Shown piece by piece: positions 16,703 to 25,016 of a stretch of 64,000 bases of DNA. The stretch spans positions 1 to 64,000 of the forward strand of contig NZ_NFKJ01000001.1 in the NCBI RefSeq assembly GCF_002160325.1, given 5' to 3'. A model generated the notes under the pieces. The model had not been told where the DNA came from, made no database searches, and saw nothing but the letters and a program-made list of their open reading frames with translations. Both the position numbers and the translations under genes were made by a program. The stretch's first letter is position 1; each line of letters opens with the position of its first letter. The stretch comes from Lachnoclostridium sp. An181. GTDB taxonomy: Bacteria; Bacillota; Clostridia; Lachnospirales; Lachnospiraceae.

Positions 16703-17964
16703 GAACTCTCCTTCCTTCTTTTTCTTTTTTCCTTCTGGATCTTAAAAAAATACCGGGCAGTCTGAAACAGGGTATATCCGTAAAGATGCCATGCGGGATG
16801 TTTCCCGTATAAAACTGCGCTGCCCGGATACCAGGCGCTTTCAGGTATCCAGGACTTTTCTTTCTTTACTTTCCGATACAACATAGGAAAAAAATGATAA
16901 TGGTTTAACTGTGAATCTGTCATTGGCCGGGCCAGTACCTGCTCCCCTTCCCCGTTAACATCGTCAGAAAAAGAAATGTTTCCGTAGTATTTTGCCTGCT
17001 GCCTGGAAGGTGCGCTCATGATTTTTCCAAGAATCCGTTCTGTCCGCCGTTTTTCTTTTTGAAAGTTTGTCAAATGCAGGGATGCGCAGGAAGACGCATA
17101 GCGGACACATGCATGGCTGATGTCTTTACACACATTTTGTTTTTTGCGTCTGTCTTTTGCAAATAATGGCTGATAGATCCCTCCTATGTTTTGGTATCCA
17201 ATGGTTGTTCCGTGTGGAGCTGTATAGACCGCCTCAAAAAAGCAGTTGGAAAAAAACACTTTCCGGAACAGGTGTGTTTCCGGGGAGAAATAATAACTGT
17301 GGTAAGCCGCTCGTTTTGTATTTGAGGGCAGTTCATAGAGTCCAAAATAGTATCCTTTCAAAAGTTCCTTTCGCCCCATATATTCCAACAGCCTATTCAA
17401 GGTATCTTGTGTAGTGCCGCTCCATCCACTGTCAACAATAGCAAATGAAACTGTTTCCAAAAGCCCTTCCTGCATAAGATATCCGGAAATGGATTGTAGG
17501 GCCTTTTTGGAATGGCGTCGGACAAACTCCAGAAACAACGAGCACGTTTCCAACTGGGACCGGACTTTTATCAGCTTTTCTTTGGAGAGTTTCTCATCGC
17601 ACCAATTCGATGCGTCCAGTTTATCGAGCACTTCTTTTTTTTCCTGCTCTTTAAGTCCGCTCCGGTCCAGAATTTTAGACAGTGTTACATCCGTTCCACC
17701 CCTGCAAAGGTAATCCATACCAGAGATTTCATTTAAGCAAAAAGCAGGAAGATTTAAGGAATATCTGGAACAGCACAAATATCTGCACTCTATTGCGATT
17801 TTAAATCTTCTGCATAAAATTTGTCCCATTTTCCATAATAGATAGCCGTCTCTGGAGAGAAAATAAAGTCGTTCTATACCATGTTTCTGCGCTTTAAAAA
17901 GAACCCACTTCACATAATTTCCAAGCACGAACGCTAATTTTTGGTGTTCTCTTTCCCGGTTCAT
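16663..17964 (-). CDS. Stand-alone COG5610 C-terminal domain protein, no HAD core
   Basis: The 433-residue protein lacks the DxD-type HAD motif. It begins with a region like the second domain of the HAD protein at 13276-15165: LYFLSRDGYLLWKM near residue 33 matches LFLSRDGKVLKKV, and AIVDSGWSGTTQDTL near residue 178 matches AIDVGWAGSGALML. The C terminus is very basic (KIQKEKRKRRKESS). The function is unknown. The conserved DxGWxG and SRDG motifs suggest an enzyme or a glycan-binding module. Its start overlaps the stop of the GT2 gene (ATGA at 17961-17964), and its end overlaps the permease gene by 40 bases. Confidence 0.65.
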   Translation of the reverse strand: MNREREHQKLAFVLGNYVKWVLFKAQKHGIERLYFLSRDGYLLWKMGQILCRRFKIAIECRYLCCSRYSLNLPAFCLNEISGMDYLCRGGTDVTLSKILDRSGLKEQEKKEVLDKLDASNWCDEKLSKEKLIKVRSQLETCSLFLEFVRRHSKKALQSISGYLMQEGLLETVSFAIVDSGWSGTTQDTLNRLLEYMGRKELLKGYYFGLYELPSNTKRAAYHSYYFSPETHLFRKVFFSNCFFEAVYTAPHGTTIGYQNIGGIYQPLFAKDRRKKQNVCKDISHACVRYASSCASLHLTNFQKEKRRTERILGKIMSAPSRQQAKYYGNISFSDDVNGEGEQVLARPMTDSQLNHYHFFPMLYRKVKKEKSWIPESAWYPGSAVLYGKHPAWHLYGYTLFQTARYFFKIQKEKRKRRKESSCSCHQKQNSMHS

Positions 17965-18779
17965 GGCATCTTTTTCCTTTTCTTTCGGATATAATGGTGC
18001 AAGGGTGCTGGTATGGCTCCCACCAGGAGTGGTTTTACCACATAAGGCAATGTTTTTACATGGAAAATCCCAAGCAGGCGGAATCCATGTATGCGCAGAA
18101 ACATCTCCCGGATTCTGCGCATATACGTTCTTTTTTGATGAGAATGATAGTCTTCCCAGTACTTCAAAAGACTTTCCTGAATGTTGTATCCATGATTTCC
18201 GTTTTTGTGAAGTCTCATAAACAGCTCATAGTCCTCCAGCCCCTTCCATTTCGAGGCAGAGCAATATCCGTGGTTTTCCTTGAGCACTGTCCTTCGAAAC
18301 ATGACTGTTGGGTGAAGGTAGGGAGAATTAAAAAGGAAATCTGTCCGTTTGGGTATTCTCGGCATTTTTTGATAGCCCCACACCCCATCCTTGTCCATCA
18401 ATTCCGCATTGGATCCCACCCACTGATATTTCGGGTGCGTTTCCAAAAACTGGTATTGAGTTTCAAAACGTTTTGGCTCACAGATATCGTCCGCATCCAT
18501 CCTTGCGACATATTTTCCTTTTGCCTGACGAATGCACACATTCAGCGCGTATGCAAGTCCGTGGTTCTTTTTCTGCCTGATATAGATAAACCGTTCATCT
18601 TTTTCACACAATTTCCGGATAAAAGCAGCATCTTTATTTTTAGAACCATCGTCGTAGAGAATCAGCTCCCAGTCTTTGAAAGTTTGTTTGACAATGGAAT
18701 ATAGGGCTTTTTTCAATTTTTCTTTTTCCGGATCATACACACCCATGACAACGCTTACCATGACTTTATTTTTTCCCAT
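17961..18779 (-). CDS. Family 2 glycosyltransferase
   Basis: This 272-residue GT2 enzyme has SVVMGVYDPEKEKLKKAL, LYDDGSKN and YVARMDADDICEP, giving an intact DxD. Its C terminus (HHYIRKKRKK) is basic and could touch the membrane. It is likely to add one sugar to the lipid-linked glycan precursor in the cytoplasm. The start overlaps the GT4 gene by 14 bases, with GGAGAG as ribosome binding site, so the two are translationally coupled. Confidence 0.9.
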   Translation of the reverse strand: MGKNKVMVSVVMGVYDPEKEKLKKALYSIVKQTFKDWELILYDDGSKNKDAAFIRKLCEKDERFIYIRQKKNHGLAYALNVCIRQAKGKYVARMDADDICEPKRFETQYQFLETHPKYQWVGSNAELMDKDGVWGYQKMPRIPKRTDFLFNSPYLHPTVMFRRTVLKENHGYCSASKWKGLEDYELFMRLHKNGNHGYNIQESLLKYWEDYHSHQKRTYMRRIREMFLRIHGFRLLGIFHVKTLPYVVKPLLVGAIPAPLHHYIRKKRKKMP

Positions 18780-19959
18780 TTCTTCTCTCCATTCTTCTCT
18801 CCATCTCTGTATAGATTCTCTGCATCACTGCACCTGCATATACATTTTCAAATGGTTTTACGGACAGTACACATTCCTGCCTCATTTCTCTTTTTGTTTT
18901 CTCATCCAGATTTCGGATATTTTCAATAGTTTTTGCCACTTCTTTTACATTATTGTATTGGAAAAGAAATCCATTTTTTCCGTGTTCCATATATTCTCTT
19001 GTTCCACGGTTGTCTGAGGCAAGAAGGGGAACTCCCATGGCCAAAGCCTCAAGTCCTGCCATTCCAAGCCCCTCTCTTTTTGAAGGGAAGATCACAGCAT
19101 CCGCGCATCCGATATAATCCCACGGATTGCTGCAATAGCCATAAAATATGACCTCTTTTTCCATACCTTTTTTCTCTACAAAATCCTGAAGTTTTTCTCT
19201 GAAAAACCCATCTCCAACTATTCCATAACGAATGGACTGTGCTCCTTTTCTTTTCTTTAGAATAGAAAGCGCCTCCACTACGATTTTTTGATTTTTATTT
19301 GCATTGATTTCTCCTACGGATAGGAGGAAAAAATCCTCATCCAAAATTCCAAGATTCTTTCTTTTTTCCCTCTTCTCTTCATCTGACACAGGGTGAAACA
19401 CGTCAAGATCCAGACCTTCCCCTGGAATTTTATAAAGCGAGCCTCCTTTTTTTAGGCGAAACCTTTTGGCATTTCGATAATCTTCTTCATTTATGACAAT
19501 CAAAATGTCTGTGTTGTGGGCCAAAAATCTCTCAACCGGATAGTAAAACAGATGATTGAACAGGGGGGCTCCCTTATAAAAATGAAATCCATGAGCTGTA
19601 TAGAGAATAATGGGGCGCTCTTTTTTGGGCAGCCAACCTGCCAATCTGCCCAAAAGCCCGCCAACAGGTGTATGACAGTGAATAGCGTCAATCCGGTATT
19701 TTCGGATCAGATGGAGCAGCTGCCTAAAAGCTTTTGTATTGTACTGAAACATATACGGAGAACGTGCGATTTCAATGTGATGTGCCTGTACTCCCATTTT
19801 TTTGATCCGTTCTATATCGTGGAGATACGAAGGTTCGTTCATGTTTGCCGCATAATGTACAGTGAACCCTTTTTGTCTGAGGATCCTGACATTCTGCTGT
19901 TCAAATTTTCCAAGGAATTCATTGGTGGTAGCTAAAATCAATATATTTTTTTCTGTCAT
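18766..19959 (-). CDS. Family 4 glycosyltransferase (EpsD-like), first gene of the glycan operon
   Basis: The 397-residue GT-B enzyme has an N-terminal acceptor domain (FTVHYAANMNEP, AIHCHTPVGGLLGRL, YTAHGFHFYKGAP). Its C-terminal donor domain shows FLLSVGEINANKNQ and the E-x7-E motif in PSKREGLGMAGLEA. These features are typical of EpsD/CapM-like transferases acting early on undecaprenyl-linked sugars. It opens the 11-gene minus-strand operon. Its AGGAG site (19969-19973) is embedded in the stem of the upstream terminator hairpin, which may limit translation or reflect read-through control. Confidence 0.9.
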   Translation of the reverse strand: MTEKNILILATTNEFLGKFEQQNVRILRQKGFTVHYAANMNEPSYLHDIERIKKMGVQAHHIEIARSPYMFQYNTKAFRQLLHLIRKYRIDAIHCHTPVGGLLGRLAGWLPKKERPIILYTAHGFHFYKGAPLFNHLFYYPVERFLAHNTDILIVINEEDYRNAKRFRLKKGGSLYKIPGEGLDLDVFHPVSDEEKREKRKNLGILDEDFFLLSVGEINANKNQKIVVEALSILKKRKGAQSIRYGIVGDGFFREKLQDFVEKKGMEKEVIFYGYCSNPWDYIGCADAVIFPSKREGLGMAGLEALAMGVPLLASDNRGTREYMEHGKNGFLFQYNNVKEVAKTIENIRNLDEKTKREMRQECVLSVKPFENVYAGAVMQRIYTEMERRMERRNGKK

Positions 19960-19964
19960 AATAA

Positions 19965-20003
19965 AAATCTCCTACTGACAGTTTTTCCGTCAGCAGGAGA
20001 TTT
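19965..20003 (-). terminator. Terminator after yaaA that also contains the RBS of the next gene
   Basis: Arms at 19965-19979 and 19989-20003 pair over 15 positions with one mismatch around a nine-base loop. Read on the minus strand, the stem is followed by further T and A bases up to the start codon at 19959. The AGGAG site of the GT4 gene lies in the second arm. Confidence 0.8.
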
Positions 20004-20014
20004 TATGTATGTTC

Positions 20015-20761
20015 TCATTTTTCCTTTATAAAAATGTAGGTGGTATCGTTTGATAATTCTTCCTTGTAAGAGACGCCCAATGCCTGAAATTCTTTTAGAA
20101 GTTCCACATCCTGTATCTGGTTTTCTGCCAGAAACCGGACCATTTCACCTCTTGCCATTTTGGCAAAGGTCCCTTTTTGTTTCACCTTTCCATCTATCCA
20201 TTCACCGAATCCAACGGTGATAAAGGTATCTTTGTCAGTCACATACTTTTCTATACACTTTGAGTATTCTTTTGAGGCAAGATTGAGGATCACATGATCT
20301 TCTTTCGTCAACTCTTCATAGAGCCGGTTGCCCCAGAAACCGTATAAATCTGGATGACCATTTACCGCAAGCTTTGCCTGCATTTCCAGGCGGTAAGCAG
20401 TCACTCCGTCAAAAGGGGACAATATACCATAAAATCCGGACAAAATGCGCAGGTGATCCCGAATATATGAAAGCGCCTCTTCTGTAAACACTTCCGGGGC
20501 GATATACTGATACTGCAGCCCTTCATAGGCGAGGATCGCAGGTGTGAGAGCTCTCTCCAGATCCATTTGCGCAAACCGATCATAGTTTAGAACAGCCAGT
20601 TTTTCATTGCACTTCCACAATTCTTTTGCTTTCTGATAAGAGAGTTTCCGGATTTCTCTCATTAACTGCCTTGTATCCTCCAGAAAGGCCGGAAGTTTTT
20701 CTACCGGAAATACATCGGTGTTAGTGATCATTTTTTTTGCAGGTGAAATTATGATTTTCAT
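20015..20761 (-). CDS. yaaA: Peroxide stress protein YaaA (UPF0246)
   Basis: The 248-residue protein opens with KIIISPAKKM and contains LYGFWGNRLYEEL and NLASKEYSKCI, the conserved blocks of the YaaA/DUF328 family. In E. coli YaaA lowers free iron and limits oxidative DNA damage under peroxide stress. The start ATG at 20761 lies 27 bases after the DAHP synthase stop, and no terminator intervenes, so it is likely the last gene of the preQ1-riboswitch operon. Confidence 0.92.
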   Translation of the reverse strand: MKIIISPAKKMITNTDVFPVEKLPAFLEDTRQLMREIRKLSYQKAKELWKCNEKLAVLNYDRFAQMDLERALTPAILAYEGLQYQYIAPEVFTEEALSYIRDHLRILSGFYGILSPFDGVTAYRLEMQAKLAVNGHPDLYGFWGNRLYEELTKEDHVILNLASKEYSKCIEKYVTDKDTFITVGFGEWIDGKVKQKGTFAKMARGEMVRFLAENQIQDVELLKEFQALGVSYKEELSNDTTYIFIKEK

Positions 20762-20788
20762 ATTTTTTTATCTCAACAGTTCTTTTGC

Positions 20789-21820
20789 TTATGACATTTC
20801 TGCGATTTTGTACAGTAGTTTTTCCGTATCTTCCCATCCGATACAAGGGTCTGTAATGGATTTTCCGTAAATTCGCTCCTCATTGATCTTCTGGTTTCCT
20901 TCCACAAGATAACTTTCCACCATAACACCTTTGACCAGTTTTTTGATATCCGGATTGCAGTTTCTGCTGTGGAGTACTTCGCTGACAATGCGCAGCTGTT
21001 CTTTGTACTTTTTATTGGAATTGGAATGGTTGGCGTCCACGATCGCAGCCGGATTTTTTAAATTCCACTCTCCATACATTTCCAAAAGACGCATCAAATC
21101 TTCGTAGTGGTAGTTTGGAATAGCAGTTCCGTATTTGTCCACACCGCCTCTTAAAATTGCATGTGCGTATGGATTTCCGTCTGTGGTGACGTCGAATCCT
21201 CTGTAGATAAAGTTGTGGCCATTCTGTGCAGCCACGATGGAATTGAGCATGACTGTGAAATCGCCGCTGGTCGGGTTTTTCATTCCTACCGGAATGTCCA
21301 TGCCGCTTGCAGTCAGTCTGTGCTGCTGATCTTCCACAGAGCGCGCACCGATCGCCTCATAGGTCAAAAGATCGTCCAGATAACTTCTGTTTTCCGGGTA
21401 CAGCATTTCATCTGCACATGTAAATCCGCATTCTTTAATGACACGCAGATGCATTTTGCGGATTGCAATGATCCCTGCGTACAAATCCGGCGCCTCATCC
21501 GGGATTGGCTGATGAAGCATCCCTTTGTATCCTTCCCCGGTCGTCCTCGGTTTGTTTGTGTACACACGCGGGATGATCATCAATTTATCCTTCACTTTTT
21601 CATCGACCTTTGCAAGTCTTTCCATATATTCGCACACGGCATCTTCGTTGTCCGCAGAACAAGGTCCGATTAATACGATAAATCTGTCAGATTTACCGGA
21701 CAGAATCTCTTTTACCTGCTCGTCTCTTTCTTTTTTTAATGCTTTGAATTCGTCCGGCAGAGGGTATTCCTCTTTCAATGTCTCCGGGCTGAAAAGTTGA
21801 TGATTGATCTTCATTGACAT
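20789..21820 (-). CDS. aroF: 3-deoxy-7-phosphoheptulonate synthase, type I (AroF/G/H-like)
   Basis: This 343-residue enzyme condenses phosphoenolpyruvate and erythrose 4-phosphate in the first step of the shikimate pathway. It shows the type I signatures LIGPCSADN, PRVYTNKPRTT, KNPTSGDF and DANHSNSNKK. Its length matches the E. coli isozymes, with no chorismate mutase fusion. The start two bases after queL uses an AGGAG site inside the queL end, so the two genes are coupled. Being behind a preQ1 riboswitch is unexpected for this enzyme. The trp operon 3 kb upstream consumes the chorismate it leads to. Which amino acid inhibits it cannot be told. Confidence 0.95.
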   Translation of the reverse strand: MSMKINHQLFSPETLKEEYPLPDEFKALKKERDEQVKEILSGKSDRFIVLIGPCSADNEDAVCEYMERLAKVDEKVKDKLMIIPRVYTNKPRTTGEGYKGMLHQPIPDEAPDLYAGIIAIRKMHLRVIKECGFTCADEMLYPENRSYLDDLLTYEAIGARSVEDQQHRLTASGMDIPVGMKNPTSGDFTVMLNSIVAAQNGHNFIYRGFDVTTDGNPYAHAILRGGVDKYGTAIPNYHYEDLMRLLEMYGEWNLKNPAAIVDANHSNSNKKYKEQLRIVSEVLHSRNCNPDIKKLVKGVMVESYLVEGNQKINEERIYGKSITDPCIGWEDTEKLLYKIAEMS

Positions 21821-21822
21821 TT

Positions 21823-22512
21823 TTAATCTCCTACTCCAAAATCTGTATTCTCATAAAGCACATCCACGTTCGGATCGTCTTTCAGGTAACTGTATTCCTG
21901 AAGAAACCAACGGATGAGCTCCTCGTCTCTTTTTACATCGGTTGTATTGTCGGTAAATACACTTACGGTTCCATGTTGAAAATGCTCCTTTAAAAGGGCG
22001 ATATCCCGTTTGATCATCTCTTTTGTCTGGCCTTTGATCCCCACCATCAGACAGGCAGAGTCAAAATATTTTGCAGCCTCTGCGGCATCACGAAACGGTG
22101 CGTGTTTATATAGATATTCCTCGCGAAATGCATTGTCAAAGGTCTCCACCCCTGTTTTAAATGTGATGGGAATCCGGAAAAATGCCCTCATTTCGTTCAG
22201 CCTGTTGCGGTAGATCCAGTGCGCCTCAAAAAACAATCTTTTTATGTTTTTTTCCTGCACCACGCGTCTGATGTCCTCCAATGTCTCTTTTGGAAGCTCA
22301 AAACAGCTACCGGAATTGATGACCTCCAAAACTCCAAACTCCCCTGTGACATGGGAGAGTACTTCCCTGTTAAGCTGTATCATTTCTTTTTCATTCCTGG
22401 AATTGTCATCCGTGTAATCGCAGAACCGGCATTTTCCCCACGCGCAGGGAAATCCTTTTAAAAGTACGATCTCCCGTTTTGTTTTTTCTGTTATTTTGCT
22501 ATAACGCTCCAT
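21823..22512 (-). CDS. queL: Radical SAM queuine lyase QueL
   Basis: The protein is 229 residues, short for a radical SAM enzyme. Cysteines 23, 28 and 31 (CAWGKCRFC) would hold the 4Fe-4S cluster. The small size and the gene order queK, ECF S-component, radical SAM match the queuine-salvage cluster described for Clostridioides difficile and other gut bacteria. There QueL releases preQ1 from queuine for re-insertion into tRNA. The preQ1 riboswitch ahead of queK supports this. The start overlaps qrtT by 14 bases with a GGAGG site. An unrelated radical SAM function is possible but unlikely in this context. Confidence 0.85.
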   Translation of the reverse strand: MERYSKITEKTKREIVLLKGFPCAWGKCRFCDYTDDNSRNEKEMIQLNREVLSHVTGEFGVLEVINSGSCFELPKETLEDIRRVVQEKNIKRLFFEAHWIYRNRLNEMRAFFRIPITFKTGVETFDNAFREEYLYKHAPFRDAAEAAKYFDSACLMVGIKGQTKEMIKRDIALLKEHFQHGTVSVFTDNTTDVKRDEELIRWFLQEYSYLKDDPNVDVLYENTDFGVGD

Positions 22513-23083
22513 GCCGGCCTCCTCCTTTTTCTTCTGTCATAATCTGTGGAAAATTTTTTTGCACTACTTTTGCCACCATCATGGCAGCCCAAAACACAAT
22601 AAGTTTGTCAAAAAAGTCCGTTATGAACTGCACTAAAAAGACACTCACGGTCAAATGGACCCCAAGGTGGTGGAATACTTGCACCAGCACAGTAGATCCA
22701 GAGGAAGTCACGCCTCCAAAAACAGCGGCAGAGATTACAGCTGCCACAAAAGTCCCCGGAACAGAGATGATCGGCACACTCGCAAGGACAGGCAATTTCT
22801 TTCCTTTTCTTCTCTCCCGGAATACCCACCCGGACAAAAATCCGATGACACACTGTACAGGAAGAAAGAATAAAGAGTAGATATCCGTCGTTATACCGGT
22901 TAAAATGCCGCTCACCACCCCTGCACAGATCGCATACCACGGTCCTAAAAGTGCTCCTGCAACCATCGTACCCAAGGTGTCCAGATAGACCGGAAGTTTT
23001 AAAAACAACGCCAGATTAGAGCCCACCATGTTGAGTACAGCAGACATGGCCACAAGGACGATGGCAAATGTCCTCTTTCTCAT
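22499..23083 (-). CDS. qrtT: ECF transporter S component for queuine or queuosine (QrtT)
   Basis: The 194-residue membrane protein has about six hydrophobic segments. Sequence blocks such as LPVYLDTLGTMVAGALLGPW and GILTGITTDIYS are typical of ECF substrate-binding S components. Together with the shared ECF energising module encoded elsewhere it would import queuine-type bases. Its location between the nucleosidase and the radical SAM lyase fits the described QrtT role. Its start codon overlaps the queK stop by one base (TGATG at 23083) behind an AAGGAGG site. Confidence 0.87.
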   Translation of the reverse strand: MRKRTFAIVLVAMSAVLNMVGSNLALFLKLPVYLDTLGTMVAGALLGPWYAICAGVVSGILTGITTDIYSLFFLPVQCVIGFLSGWVFRERRKGKKLPVLASVPIISVPGTFVAAVISAAVFGGVTSSGSTVLVQVFHHLGVHLTVSVFLVQFITDFFDKLIVFWAAMMVAKVVQKNFPQIMTEEKGGGRHGAL

Positions 23084-24093
23084 CAGGAGTCCTCCTTTCC
23101 GGCAAGGATCTGCTCCAGTACCATGTCACATTCGTTTTCATTTGCGTGGAAAACAGCGCACAAAAATAGGTGCATAAACGCTTTTACATTTGTTTTCACG
23201 AGAATATGGCTGTTTTGTGGCTTTTTCCAGATATCCCATTCATCTACAAGCGTCTGCCCATAACTGATTCCTTCTGTCTCCACTGCAGTGTAGGCATCGA
23301 ACCCCTGACAAACGGTTTTGTCCACAAAGTATGCGACAGCCAGAGGATCATTGATCACGCATCCGATCACCTGTTCCTGTTTCCAGTGAAAATCAAAATA
23401 AAATCTCGTGATCTTTTCTACAAGTTCACCTAAAACAGGGTGTGTGATTTTCATATACTCCAATATATTTGGCGTGAGCACGATCTTTCTTGTCACATCC
23501 AGGCCGATCATATGTATTTTTTTCTCTTTAAACTGCGTATCCGCTGAAAATGCTTCGTACAGGATCTTTGCTGCGTCCGGGTCGCACCAGTAGTTGTACT
23601 CTGCCACAGGGGAACAGTTTCCCGGCGTTCGGAAAGTTCCTCCCATGGACACAAGTTCCTCCACTTTTGCAAAGATATGCGGCGCTCTTTGGTAAGCCCT
23701 CGCAAGATTAGTCAAAGGTCCAAGAGCAATGATGGAGACATTTTCTTCTCTTTCCAGCGTATCCAGAAGATACGTCACCGCATCCGCACTCTCTTCTTTT
23801 CCCATGGGCTTTGGAAGGTCGGATTCTCCAAGACCATCTTCCCCGTGAGTATCCATAGCATCCACATATGGCCTCATCAGAGGTGTTCTCTCTCCTGCAT
23901 ACACAGGAATCTCCTCCCTGCCCATCCATTCCAGCACACGTCTGGCATTTACGATTCCCTTTTCCACAGGCACATTTCCGCACACAACCGTGATTCCGAT
24001 CACCTCTATCTGCGGCAGTGACAATGCCAACATCAGCGCCAGGGCGTCATCGATTCCAGGGTCGCAGTCAATGATTACTTTCCTTGCATTCAT
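23083..24093 (-). CDS. queK: Queuosine nucleosidase QueK (nucleoside hydrolase family)
   Basis: The 336-residue protein has the nucleoside hydrolase calcium motif DCDPGIDDALAL at residues 9-20, LGPLTNLA near residue 125 and a late NDPLAVAYF near 250. General family members cleave purine or pyrimidine ribosides. The preQ1 riboswitch in the leader and the downstream QrtT and QueL genes point to the QueK subgroup, which frees queuine from queuosine taken from tRNA turnover. Two Shine-Dalgarno-like sites (AGGAG and GGAGA) precede the ATG. It is the first gene of the operon. Confidence 0.88.
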   Translation of the reverse strand: MNARKVIIDCDPGIDDALALMLALSLPQIEVIGITVVCGNVPVEKGIVNARRVLEWMGREEIPVYAGERTPLMRPYVDAMDTHGEDGLGESDLPKPMGKEESADAVTYLLDTLEREENVSIIALGPLTNLARAYQRAPHIFAKVEELVSMGGTFRTPGNCSPVAEYNYWCDPDAAKILYEAFSADTQFKEKKIHMIGLDVTRKIVLTPNILEYMKITHPVLGELVEKITRFYFDFHWKQEQVIGCVINDPLAVAYFVDKTVCQGFDAYTAVETEGISYGQTLVDEWDIWKKPQNSHILVKTNVKAFMHLFLCAVFHANENECDMVLEQILAGKEDS

Positions 24094-24121
24094 TCTCCAA
24101 TCTCCTTTCTTTTTTTGAGAT

Positions 24122-24157
24122 ACTTGGTTTTTTATACTGGGAAGTTTGCGAACCAGT
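24122..24157 (-). promoter_or_regulatory. preQ1-I riboswitch aptamer
   Basis: The minus strand reads a P1 stem ACUGG / CCAGU enclosing a loop with UUCGCAAACUU, then an A-rich tail AUAAAAAACCAAGU. This is the class I preQ1 pattern and is very like the Thermoanaerobacter aptamer (CUGGGUCGCAGUAAC...CCCAG then an A-rich tail). The pseudoknot P2 can form between ACUU in the loop and AAGU in the tail. The tail's CCAA could instead pair with UUGG next to the queK ribosome binding site, which gives a possible translational switch. Confidence 0.85.
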
Positions 24158-24158
24158 C

Positions 24159-24173
24159 CGGGTCATTGACCCG
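24159..24173 (-). promoter_or_regulatory. Perfect 6-bp hairpin immediately 5' of the preQ1 aptamer
   Basis: CGGGTC-AAT-GACCCG lies one base upstream of aptamer helix P1 in the queK leader. It has no T run, so it is not a terminator. It may stack on the aptamer or insulate it from the upstream trp transcript. Confidence 0.6.
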
Positions 24174-24195
24174 ATTTTATAAATGCACGATATTT

Positions 24196-24223
24196 AGTAT
24201 AGCAAATTTTTCAAGAAATACAA
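24196..24223 (-). promoter_or_regulatory. Probable promoter of the queK operon
   Basis: A TATACT box (24196-24201) with a weaker TTGTAT (24218-24223) at 16 bases lies between the trpA stop and the riboswitch. Transcription would begin near 24189 and give a leader of about 95 bases. No terminator is visible between trpA and this promoter, so trp read-through is possible. Confidence 0.55.
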
Positions 24224-24233
24224 AGGGGTTGTT

Positions 24234-25016
24234 TTATTCTTCTGTATCCTGTACAGCCTGTTTCATCATCCTGACATAATCTTCCACCGGTGCAAGAGCG
24301 TTTTCCTTGTATTCGCCAATCAGTTTCACAATAGCACTTCCCACAATCGCGCCATCGGAAAGAGCAGCCATTTCTTTTGCCTGTTCTGTGGAGGCGATTC
24401 CAAATCCCACGGCGCATGGAATATCGGTTGTTTCCCGGATGTGTGCCACCATATCCGCTATATCGGTTTTGATTTCTTTGCGTATTCCTGTCACTCCAAG
24501 GGAGGAGACACAGTAGAGATATCCTTCGGCCTTACTTGCGATCATGGCAATCCGTTCCTTGGAGGTCGGCGCAATGAGTGAGATGATTTTTATATCATAT
24601 TTTTTACACACATCCTGCAGCTCCTCCCTTTCTTCGTACGGCATATCCGGAACGATCAGTCCGTCGATTTTACACTCGGCGCATTTTTGCATAAATCTTT
24701 CTTTCCCATACGTATAGATTGGATTTAAGTAGGTCAAAAAAACAAGCGGTACTGTCACACGCTCTCTTGCGCGGGAGAGCATGTCAAAAATCTTGTCTGT
24801 AGTACATCCTTGTTTCAGCGCCCGTTCATTGGCTTCCTGAATCACTACACCCTCTGCTACAGGGTCGGAAAAAGGGATTCCGATCTCTATCAGGTCTGCC
24901 CCCGCTTTCTGCATGGTGTACAAAAGTTGTTCCGTCATTTCAAGGGACGGGTCCCCTGCTGTGATGAACGGGATAAATGCTTTTTTGTTTTGAAATGCCT
25001 CTGCAATTTTATTCAT
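24234..25016 (-). CDS. trpA: Tryptophan synthase alpha subunit
   Basis: The 260-residue barrel protein cleaves indole-3-glycerol phosphate to indole and glyceraldehyde 3-phosphate. It passes indole through a tunnel to TrpB. Catalytic Glu lies in [13 protein letters not shown] near residues 41-53 and Asp in [14 protein letters not shown]. The phosphate site is AVGFGIAS and GSAIVKLI. Its start overlaps the trpB stop by 8 bases. It is the last trp gene, and no obvious terminator follows. Confidence 0.97.
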   Translation of the reverse strand: MNKIAEAFQNKKAFIPFITAGDPSLEMTEQLLYTMQKAGADLIEIGIPFSDPVAEGVVIQEANERALKQGCTTDKIFDMLSRARERVTVPLVFLTYLNPIYTYGKERFMQKCAECKIDGLIVPDMPYEEREELQDVCKKYDIKIISLIAPTSKERIAMIASKAEGYLYCVSSLGVTGIRKEIKTDIADMVAHIRETTDIPCAVGFGIASTEQAKEMAALSDGAIVGSAIVKLIGEYKENALAPVEDYVRMMKQAVQDTEE

